Part shown: piece by piece, positions 26,149-32,539 of the stretch
Layout: each line of letters starts with the position of its first letter
Numbering within the stretch: the stretch's first letter is position 1
Source of the DNA: Paenibacillus sp. Soil766
Lineage (GTDB): Bacteria > Bacillota > Bacilli > Paenibacillales > NBRC-103111
Reading direction: 5' to 3'
Length of the DNA: 64,000 bases
Assembly: GCF_001428105.1 (NCBI RefSeq)
Contig: NZ_LMSJ01000025.1
Span: 1-64,000 of the forward strand
The notes under the pieces: model-generated
Database searches by the model: none
What the model saw: only the letters and a program-made list of their open reading frames with translations
Told to the model about the DNA's origin: nothing
Translations under genes and position numbers: made by a program

Positions 26149-26892
26149 TCACACCTCCACTTCTTTCTCGAAAATAAACCCATTCAGCGCAATTAATCCT
26201 ACACAGAGTAAACCAAGCACAATAAAGGGTCCTGAATGCAAGAAAGCCATATCTGACTCTTTATTTCCAATCACAATCTCAGGTGTCCAGATCAGTAGGT
26301 CGGACAACAGTGGACTGATACGAAGGATTAGCCAAATGATACCGAAAAAAGCGCTGAGCATCACAAGCCACTTGAACTTTGCAACTAGCTGTCCACATAA
26401 GAATGTGAACTGTACAACAATTAATAGGAACAACATCACCAAAAGGCAGATCCAGTAGAGGTTGAGCACTAGACTAATCAGGCTGGGCCCTAGCTCCGAC
26501 CAATCCTCGCTTGTGCTTACTTCTTCCCACATCACACGGAGTACCAGGATTGTAAAGCTTGCTCCAATGCCTATGGACGTTGCAATCAGCAAAGACAGCA
26601 CTGCCGCTAGCTTGGCTGCCAGCACCTTCCACCCTCGAATAGGCAAGGAAAGGAGGAGATAAATCGAGTTCGTTCTCCACTCTACATGGAGTTGGTAGTA
26701 GCCGGTTCCGATGGCTAAAGCAACTAGGAATAAGTACGGTACAATGAGTGTCAGCACCATCGTCGCATCCATTTGGAGTTCAGCGCTTTTGTACAAAACA
26801 ATCAAATGCAGCGCAACAACAGCCACTGCAAAAAAACCGAATAAAGGGAAAATACTCTTTATTTCTTTCCTGAATAGGTTCCAGAGTGCCAT
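26149..26892 (-). CDS. ABC permease (YtrC/D-like)
   Basis: A 247-residue membrane protein with about six TM helices, starting MALWNLFRKEIKSIFPLF and containing SIYLLLSLPIRGWKVLAAKL, the loop that follows TM2 in YtrC/YtrD-type permeases. It begins immediately after the ATPase stop (no gap) and forms the membrane half of that transporter. It is part of the GntR-controlled operon. Confidence 0.85.
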   Translation of the reverse strand: MALWNLFRKEIKSIFPLFGFFAVAVVALHLIVLYKSAELQMDATMVLTLIVPYLFLVALAIGTGYYQLHVEWRTNSIYLLLSLPIRGWKVLAAKLAAVLSLLIATSIGIGASFTILVLRVMWEEVSTSEDWSELGPSLISLVLNLYWICLLVMLFLLIVVQFTFLCGQLVAKFKWLVMLSAFFGIIWLILRISPLLSDLLIWTPEIVIGNKESDMAFLHSGPFIVLGLLCVGLIALNGFIFEKEVEV

Positions 26893-27606
26893 CTACCCGT
26901 ACACCTTCTCCCATATGTTCTCTAACGAGCAACCGTACGCCTCGCGTAAATTTTCGGTGGAGTCGAATATCGTAACCTGGCCATTCTGTAGAAAAATAAC
27001 ATCATCAAACATCGGCTCAGATTCATTCACCGAATGGGTGGAAAGCACAATCGTCTGCTCATCCGATTGAAACTCGCTAATAATGGAGCGGATGATTTTG
27101 GCTCTAGACGATGGGTCAATACCAGAGAACGGCTCGTCCAGCAGGATCAGCGGCACATTCCGAGACAAAGCTGCAATCAGCTTCAATCGCGCCCGCATCC
27201 CTTTGGACAGATTCCGAACCTTCTGGTTCTCATCCAGCTCCATTTTGACAAGCATATCCGCCGCTCTATCTGCCTGCCAATCCTTGTAGAACCCCGATAT
27301 AAATCGCAGTGATTCCTTCACCGTCATCCACCCATACAGATTATCAATCTCAGGCAAGTATGCGACATGCTGCTTATTGTGGACATCCGGCTTCCTGCCG
27401 CCTACGAGAATCGTACCCGAAGTTGGATAGATCAGACCGGCCATCATCTTGAGCAAGGTTGATTTCCCACTCCCGTTTGGTCCCAGTAAGCCAACAATCG
27501 TGCCTCTCTTAACCTGAAGATCAATCCCGCTTATGGCTTGCTTTAACAAATACTTCTTATGAATGCCTTTGAGCTCAATCATGTACGGATTCTCTTCGCT
27601 CGACAC
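26893..27606 (-). CDS. ABC transporter ATP-binding protein (YtrB-like)
   Basis: A 237-residue ATPase with Walker A GPNGSGKST, signature LSKGMRAR, Walker B LILLDEPFSG and a His switch in LSTHS. The size and the combination with a YtrA-type GntR gene 3 bp upstream match YtrB of the Bacillus ytr locus, an ABC exporter induced by cell-wall antibiotics. The start is a GTG at 27606, 8 bases after AGGAGGG. The physiological substrate is unknown. Confidence 0.9.
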   Translation of the reverse strand: MSSEENPYMIELKGIHKKYLLKQAISGIDLQVKRGTIVGLLGPNGSGKSTLLKMMAGLIYPTSGTILVGGRKPDVHNKQHVAYLPEIDNLYGWMTVKESLRFISGFYKDWQADRAADMLVKMELDENQKVRNLSKGMRARLKLIAALSRNVPLILLDEPFSGIDPSSRAKIIRSIISEFQSDEQTIVLSTHSVNESEPMFDDVIFLQNGQVTIFDSTENLREAYGCSLENIWEKVYG

Positions 27607-27609
27607 GGT

Positions 27610-27987
27610 CTATCCCTCCTTGCGTTCAATATGTAAAGTCTCGCGGAGCATATGCGCCATTTCGTCTGGCTTAATGCCTAAACCGCGCATTTCTTCAATA
27701 AATTGATGGACGGCAGCTTGCGCCATTTCCGAACGAATCGAAAGGAGCATTGCTGGATCATTCTTGATAAAAGTACCTTGTCCTCGTAACGTTTCCGTCA
27801 AACCCACCCGCTCCATCTCTTGGTAAGCTCTCATCACCGTATTGGGATTAACTTGTGATATTTGTGCCCGTTCCTTGTGGGACGGAATTTTATCACCTGG
27901 CGATAGCTCGCCCCTAGCCAATGCCTTCTTTACCTCATCGACCATCTGCAAATAAATCGGTTTCGGGCTATTAAAATTAAGTTGCAC
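27610..27987 (-). CDS. GntR-family repressor, YtrA subfamily
   Basis: A 125-residue regulator. The winged helix (about 10-75) has LSPGDKIPSHKERAQISQVNPNTVMRAY, followed by the short alpha-helical C-terminus that defines the YtrA subfamily (no large effector domain). The GTG start at 27987 is preceded by AGGAGGG. It is the first gene of an operon of two ABC exporters plus a DUF4097-like protein and is expected to repress that operon by binding the inverted repeat at 28016-28039. Confidence 0.9.
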   Translation of the reverse strand: MQLNFNSPKPIYLQMVDEVKKALARGELSPGDKIPSHKERAQISQVNPNTVMRAYQEMERVGLTETLRGQGTFIKNDPAMLLSIRSEMAQAAVHQFIEEMRGLGIKPDEMAHMLRETLHIERKEG

Positions 27988-28015
27988 CGTCCTACCCTCC
28001 TCTACACCGCAAACC

Positions 28016-28071
28016 AGTGCACTATTGAACTAGTGCACTATAAGGATATTTCGATCTTCGCGAATTGTCAA
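28016..28071 (-). promoter_or_regulatory. YtrA-type operator and promoter of the ABC operon
   Basis: A perfect inverted repeat, AGTGCACTA - 6 bp - TAGTGCACT (28016-28039), lies about 30 bp upstream of the GntR start. On the minus strand TTGACA (plus 28066-28071), a 17-bp spacer and TATCCT (plus 28043-28048) form a promoter whose start point falls in the repeat. This is the layout of an autorepressed YtrA-like operon. Confidence 0.8.
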
Positions 28072-28119
28072 TGACTTTTTATGGGCAGGGCATAAGAGCA
28101 CGCCTCATCTAGAGGAAGG

Positions 28120-28310
28120 GGAACGAGAGGACACTATTTGGCCGTGAAATATGGAAAATCGACACCCAAGGGATCGTGAGTGTCCTATTTACTCGAAAAA
28201 CACGAAAAAAACCAACAATTGCGCACATAGCGCACTCTAGTTCCTCACCTCGCAAAAAATGGCCGATTTTGGTTTATTAGCGCATCTCAATTCCCTTACG
28301 TAAGGGCGAA
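28120..28310. repeat. Dispersed repeat family C
   Basis: TTAGCGCA followed by a short variable stretch and TTCC occurs twice (28227-28244, 28277-28295). Two related GACAC/GTGTCC-CTATTT units lie at about 28129-28150 and 28171-28195. These are non-coding; no gene is visible from 28072 to 28914. Confidence 0.35.
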
Positions 28311-28335
28311 ATTTGTATTGGAGGGGATCGCGGAC

Positions 28336-28497
28336 AGTGGTGATGGGTGGGGGTGCGGATGATCGGGATGGTGGAGATGGCCGAGATGGTGGGGGTGGTG
28401 ATAGTGATGGTGGGAAGATGCTGGGGCGGGTGGTGATGGGGCAGGTGGGATAGTGCTAGTGGGGATGATGGTGCGGGGATGGTGGGGGTGCAGGTTT
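28336..28497. repeat. G-rich low-complexity tract on the plus strand
   Basis: About 160 bp are built of degenerate GGTGATGG/GGTGGGGG-like units with many runs of 3-5 G on the plus strand. It is not a convincing coding sequence in any frame. The G-runs are dense enough to form G-quadruplexes in principle. Confidence 0.5.
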
Positions 28498-28524
28498 CGA
28501 GGGAAGCGTGCCTTACATATTTGT

Positions 28525-28713
28525 ATTAACTGGAAAATATACAGCTATTTACGAGATATTTCTTCGAAAACTCGATTTAACTGTAAAATATGAGGTTAAA
28601 TCTGCCCGTTTTGTTCATATTGGATAAACTGTACAAAATTAACTGTAGGTTCTCCATCTATTCTGCGTTTGGTTGGAAAATCCTGAAATTTAACTACATA
28701 AAATCCATCTATT
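28525..28713. repeat. Dispersed repeat family A, four copies
   Basis: Copies at about 28525-28550, 28576-28600, 28637-28661 and 28688-28713 follow the TTAACTG(G/T)A ... CCATCTATTT pattern, with starts 51, 61 and 51 bp apart, as in the other clusters at 2.9 and 10.7 kb. Confidence 0.6.
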
Positions 28714-28779
28714 TGCCTCTGGAGCACAGTAGATTTACGAAATTTCCAGCCTCCAACCCATTAATCTGGCTCAGAAATC

Positions 28780-28837
28780 CTACTTCTACTTCTACATCTA
28801 CTTCTACTTCTACTTCTACATCTACATCTACTTCTAC
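28780..28837. repeat. TACTTC/TACATC hexanucleotide microsatellite
   Basis: Nine to ten tandem 6-bp units alternate TACTTC and TACATC. In one frame it would read Ser-Thr repeats, but the surrounding open frame has no ribosome site and no family resemblance, so it is treated as non-coding. Confidence 0.7.
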
Positions 28838-28914
28838 CCCTGCCACTACTCTACTCACGCAACTCCGCTAGCAACCAACATGTCACACCTCTCGACTTAC
28901 TCATTACGGGGTAA

Positions 28915-28974
28915 AGGCGCTTCGATTCCTTCATTGCTTTGCGTGATATCGATCGTACCTCCTGCGATAGCAGC
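28915..28974 (-). pseudogene. Relic of a paralogue of the adjacent beta-helix lipoprotein gene
   Basis: About 58 bp match 29962-30019 in the neighbouring gene with roughly nine mismatches. In the right minus-strand frame they encode AIAGGTIDITQSNEGIE, identical to the gene's own segment. Flanking bases on both sides do not match, so only a fragment of a former duplicate remains. Confidence 0.7.
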
Positions 28975-29011
28975 TCCCCCTCCCCCATGAAAGAACCTAA
29001 ACATGCAATAA

Positions 29012-29045
29012 GCTGTCCCCACATAGATGATCTACGTGAGGACAG
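29012..29045 (-). terminator. Long hairpin after the beta-helix lipoprotein gene
   Basis: GCTGTCC pairs with GGACAGC and CACATAGA pairs (one mismatch) with TCTACGTG. It lies 27 bp past the stop of the minus-strand gene. The T-tract is weak, so it may be an RNA-stabilising hairpin or a terminator. Confidence 0.5.
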
Positions 29046-29071
29046 CGCTCTAGAATTGCTATTCATTCAAT

Positions 29072-30955
29072 TTATTGTGTTGCTCGTTGTGGGCGCTGTC
29101 CACCGCCTTGGGGTGGCATACCGCCTCCACCTCCGCCTTGTCTGCCACCACCAGGACCACCCATCATCCCGCTTCTAGCCTCGGTTACACCCGTTTCGGA
29201 CAACCACGTGATCAAGGTTGCTGTCTTGAAGTCGACGACCTTCGTCCCGCCTTGGTACGTGCCGCCTTCATAAAGCCCCTTCGTTTCAGTGCCTGTTGAA
29301 GACCCGCCCGAGCTAAGGGTATACGAAGCGTCCTGCTTCAGGTTCGGTGAGCTAACGAACACCGACTGATAGTTCTTCGCTGGCGCAAAGGTGATAATTG
29401 TGTTACCTGCGCTATCTTCGAGATGAACCAGCGCACCCGCTTGCTGGGTCTTGGTGTAGGTCATTAGGACGCCGGCTTGCGTCGACTTATCAGACGTGGC
29501 CTGCGCCATGCCAGAGCTTCCCGCGGCAACGAGGAAGCCGCCCGTCATGACGAACGTACCGTCATAATCAAGGGAGCCGTTGTTGTTCTCGGTCGGTCCG
29601 TTGACCACCACCGTACCACCGCTCATCGTAATGGAGCCGTTCGAGTCCAACCCGTCGCCTTTGGAGTCGACGGATAGGAAGCCTCCGGTAATCGTCAGCA
29701 TATTGCTCGAATTCGCGCCAGATGCGCCTGGTGCGCCTCCGGGTGCACCACCAAGCCCACCAACAGGAGCTGCCCCCGCTTGACCACCTGCTCCTGCTCC
29801 TGTGCCTGCTCCTGTGCCAGCTTGGCCTGCGCCTGCTCCTGCTCCGCTAGCTGCAGCTCCCGGAGCGCCGCCGCCCTCGGCGGACTCAGCATCGCCGCTG
29901 GAGATGTTCACACCGTCGTCCGTAGAGACGACATTGGTTGTACCACCCGAGATCAGCACCGCAGGCGATTCGATCCCTTCGTTACTTTGCGTGATATCAA
30001 TTGTCCCACCTGCGATAGCAAGAGATACCTCGGCGTGAATGCCATCATCGCCAGCGTTGATGTGAAGATCTCCACCGCTCACATCAAGGCCGCCGCTGCT
30101 GTGCACCGCATCCTCGCCGGATTTGATCGTGAAGGATCCACCAGCAAGGCTGATATAACCTTCCTCACCCTCTTTATCGTTTGAGGTTTTGATGCCGTGT
30201 CCACCCGCATCAATGGTTAAGGTGCCTGCTTGGACAGCGACCAAGTCGCGCCCCATCACGCCATCATCAACAGCTTTAACATCCAGCGTACCTCCCGTGA
30301 TTTTCAGCTTATCCTTACTGGTAATCCCTTTGTTGTAGTTCCCTTTCACGACTAGCTTCCCTGTTCCATTAATCGTTAGATCGTCTTTGCTGAAGATCGC
30401 CGAATTCGGCTCATCTGTCGCAGCATCTGGATACACATACTTTGTCCCATCAGAAACGATGTTCTCTGTTCCTTCTTGTAAAGAGATGATTGCCTTGCCC
30501 GCTTCCTCGACAAAGATTGCAGAAGATGTGCTGTTCAAAATCTCCACGCCATTTAACACTAGACGAACGACGCCTTTATCCTTCACGTTGACCGTTATTT
30601 GACCATCTGTCAATTTACCGCTCACGACATAGATTCCAGCCTTCGTAATCGCAATCTTACCGTCCTTCGCGGCTGCTCCCTCACCTTCGATCGTTGCACT
30701 TGTACCCGTTAACGAGATCTTCGTCGGATTCGCAGAAGCCCAATCGGTGTAGGCATCATCCGCCGCATACTCCACCTTCTGGATGACATCTGACGTCGTT
30801 GCTTTACCGGCTGAAGCCGTCGTTGCTGTCGTTGTTACAGTTGGTGCAGCCTCCGTAGTCGTCGAAGCTACATCTGTCGTTTCATTGCATGCTGCCAATA
30901 CAACAGCGCATAGTAATAAGGCACTTGTGCCTTTCATATTCAAAGGTTTTTTCAT
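29072..30955 (-). CDS. Carbohydrate-binding-domain (beta-helix) lipoprotein
   Basis: A 627-residue exported lipoprotein with lipobox LAAC (Cys23). A Thr/Ala-rich linker (24-60) is followed by long beta-helix-like repeats with GDDGIHA, DDGVNISSG, SKGDGLDSNGSI and similar GxDGI turns (about 100-480). This is the architecture of the carbohydrate-binding-domain proteins that travel with VTC and DUF4956 genes. A low-complexity Gly/Ala/Ser insertion (about 355-415) and a Gly/Pro/Gln-rich tail end the protein. It should be anchored on the outer face of the membrane. It is the third gene of a VTC-DUF4956-lipoprotein operon (32 bp after DUF4956). Confidence 0.85.
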   Translation of the reverse strand: MKKPLNMKGTSALLLCAVVLAACNETTDVASTTTEAAPTVTTTATTASAGKATTSDVIQKVEYAADDAYTDWASANPTKISLTGTSATIEGEGAAAKDGKIAITKAGIYVVSGKLTDGQITVNVKDKGVVRLVLNGVEILNSTSSAIFVEEAGKAIISLQEGTENIVSDGTKYVYPDAATDEPNSAIFSKDDLTINGTGKLVVKGNYNKGITSKDKLKITGGTLDVKAVDDGVMGRDLVAVQAGTLTIDAGGHGIKTSNDKEGEEGYISLAGGSFTIKSGEDAVHSSGGLDVSGGDLHINAGDDGIHAEVSLAIAGGTIDITQSNEGIESPAVLISGGTTNVVSTDDGVNISSGDAESAEGGGAPGAAASGAGAGAGQAGTGAGTGAGAGGQAGAAPVGGLGGAPGGAPGASGANSSNMLTITGGFLSVDSKGDGLDSNGSITMSGGTVVVNGPTENNNGSLDYDGTFVMTGGFLVAAGSSGMAQATSDKSTQAGVLMTYTKTQQAGALVHLEDSAGNTIITFAPAKNYQSVFVSSPNLKQDASYTLSSGGSSTGTETKGLYEGGTYQGGTKVVDFKTATLITWLSETGVTEARSGMMGGPGGGRQGGGGGGMPPQGGGQRPQRATQ

Positions 30956-30987
30956 AGAATTCTCTTCCTCTCTCTATTGCATTATTT

Positions 30988-31668
30988 TTAAAATTCAGCC
31001 GCTGTAGGGCTCATCGTTAATGTGATATCTAAGTTCCCATTTCTGCATCTAATGGCGTCTAGGAACTCTTTTTGACTCGTCAAATGATCAATCGTCACGA
31101 CGTAAACTAACTCATATAAACTGCCTAACTCGGTTGTACGTACTTTTTTCAATTCATAGGCAATATCGAACATTTTGAAAACTTCATCAAACGCTTCTTC
31201 ATATCCCAGACTCTCGGGAATCGTCACTTTCAACAGCTTCTGTGCGGCCTTCTTAGCACCAAAATTCGTCACTTTCAGAACAAACATCAATACGCACAGG
31301 ATAATCGTGAAAAGTACTGCATAACCAAACGAACCAACACCGCAGGCAAGACCTGCCGCCATCGTGAACAAGACGAACGCAATATCCTTCGGATCTCCAG
31401 GAGCGCTTCGGAATCGAATGATGGAGAATGCCCCTGCAAGACTGAACGCTCTAGCAATGTTGCTACCGATTAATAGAATAATAATGGCTACGATGACAGG
31501 CAGAACAATCATGGTTAACGTGAAGCTTTGTGTGTAGTTGGTTTGTGTTTTCATATAAGTAACGCTGATCAAGGCGCCTAGTACAATGGCCGTAATAATA
31601 GTTAATAAAGCATTCATTAGCGTTAATTCTGTGCCTGCTGTGACTTGTGCAAAAATAGAATCGATCAT
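30988..31668 (-). CDS. DUF4956 membrane protein
   Basis: A 226-residue protein with four TM helices (about 18-36, 48-68, 75-95, 100-125) containing the DUF4956 signature AFSLAGAFSIIRFRSAPGD (about 75-93). A cytosolic alpha/beta C-terminus (about 140-226) follows. The family function is unknown; members nearly always sit next to a VTC-domain protein, as here, where the start overlaps the VTC stop by 4 bp. The two are probably one membrane complex. Confidence 0.92.
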   Translation of the reverse strand: MIDSIFAQVTAGTELTLMNALLTIITAIVLGALISVTYMKTQTNYTQSFTLTMIVLPVIVAIIILLIGSNIARAFSLAGAFSIIRFRSAPGDPKDIAFVLFTMAAGLACGVGSFGYAVLFTIILCVLMFVLKVTNFGAKKAAQKLLKVTIPESLGYEEAFDEVFKMFDIAYELKKVRTTELGSLYELVYVVTIDHLTSQKEFLDAIRCRNGNLDITLTMSPTAAEF

Positions 31669-32402
31669 AATTGAATCCTCTCCCCTGTAAGTTGTTCATT
31701 TCGCATCTTCTTATATTCGTTGCCGTACTTCGAGAAGCTCGTTCGAAACATGTCATGCTCCGACAGCATCTTCGATAGCCAAAGCGGGATCGTTTTCTCC
31801 GCCTTCACTTCCATCAGCCATTGCCCGCGGCCCATCAACTGCTCTCCATGATCGCCGCTTTCGAGCTTGAGATCGTACCGTCTGGAACGGATATTCGTGT
31901 CGAAGGTGATCCGCAAATCTCGGTTGTTTTTGCAAAACATCGCAATCCGGTCATATGCCAGATATACCTTCGGCTCCAGATCATAACGGCCTAAGAAATA
32001 TTTAATCTCTTGGATCACTTGCTTGTTCATATATGGTTGCAATTCCGGCTCAAGCCCCGTTCGTACAAAGTCATACGACTCATTCAGCTTCAGCGCTGTT
32101 CTTCTTTTATTCACCAGGCCGAACACTTTCTTCTTCAGCTCTAGATAGACCTTCGCATCTGCATTTGGTACCCCATAAGCTCTTATCCGCAGCTTCTCTC
32201 GGTATTTCGGCTTCGCCAGCGAATTTCGAATTAATGAATCATGTTCGGTATCAAAGTAGATATTACTGATCGAATAGAATTGTTCATTCTTGTTGTAAGC
32301 GTCCATTTCCATATATTCGAGCAGTCGATTATAGATCGTATAAAAGGCTTTCGTATCCATCAAATACTTATTTTCATATCGATTAAATACTTCAATCGCC
32401 AT
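31665..32402 (-). CDS. VTC-domain (polyphosphate polymerase-like) protein
   Basis: A 245-residue protein of the VTC/CYTH superfamily (triphosphate-tunnel fold). Conserved basic and acidic residues line the expected strands: RYENKYLMD (7-15), KYREKLRIRAY, YLELKKK, KRRTAL, YDRIAM, ITFDTNIRSRRYD and LMEVKAEK (about 204-211). In yeast Vtc4 this fold makes polyphosphate; bacterial members beside DUF4956 are predicted polymerases but are unproven. A direct-repeat motif shared with two other promoters in this window lies 55-92 bp upstream. Confidence 0.9.
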   Translation of the reverse strand: MAIEVFNRYENKYLMDTKAFYTIYNRLLEYMEMDAYNKNEQFYSISNIYFDTEHDSLIRNSLAKPKYREKLRIRAYGVPNADAKVYLELKKKVFGLVNKRRTALKLNESYDFVRTGLEPELQPYMNKQVIQEIKYFLGRYDLEPKVYLAYDRIAMFCKNNRDLRITFDTNIRSRRYDLKLESGDHGEQLMGRGQWLMEVKAEKTIPLWLSKMLSEHDMFRTSFSKYGNEYKKMRNEQLTGERIQL

Positions 32403-32456
32403 TGTGATGCGCCTCCTTCTTGTTCAGCTTGCGTGTTGCTCGCCGCTTCCATGACT

Positions 32457-32494
32457 GTATCTTAGCCCCCGAACCTTTAGTGAAACTTAAATGC
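32457..32494 (-). promoter_or_regulatory. Candidate operator/promoter of the VTC operon
   Basis: On the minus strand the block reads GCATTTAAG, then TTTCACTAAAGGTT, seven variable bases, then TAAGATA. It holds two half-sites (TTTAAG and CTAAAG) 11 bp apart, the spacing used by OmpR-family regulators, and a -10-like TAAGAT. It is 31/38 identical to 54331-54368. Confidence 0.55.
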
Positions 32495-32539
32495 GAAATG
32501 AAAGTTGTTTTTTTCGTAAATCCATCTATCAATTCCGCC

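Noticed and set aside
28590-28871. Plus-strand frame with Ser-Thr repeats
   Set aside because: It runs through two family-A repeats and a microsatellite, with no ribosome site and no recognisable domain.
29780-30184. Plus-strand Cys/Ser-rich frame opposite the beta-helix lipoprotein
   Set aside because: It lies opposite the Gly/Ala linker of the real gene and has codon patterns of a shadow frame.
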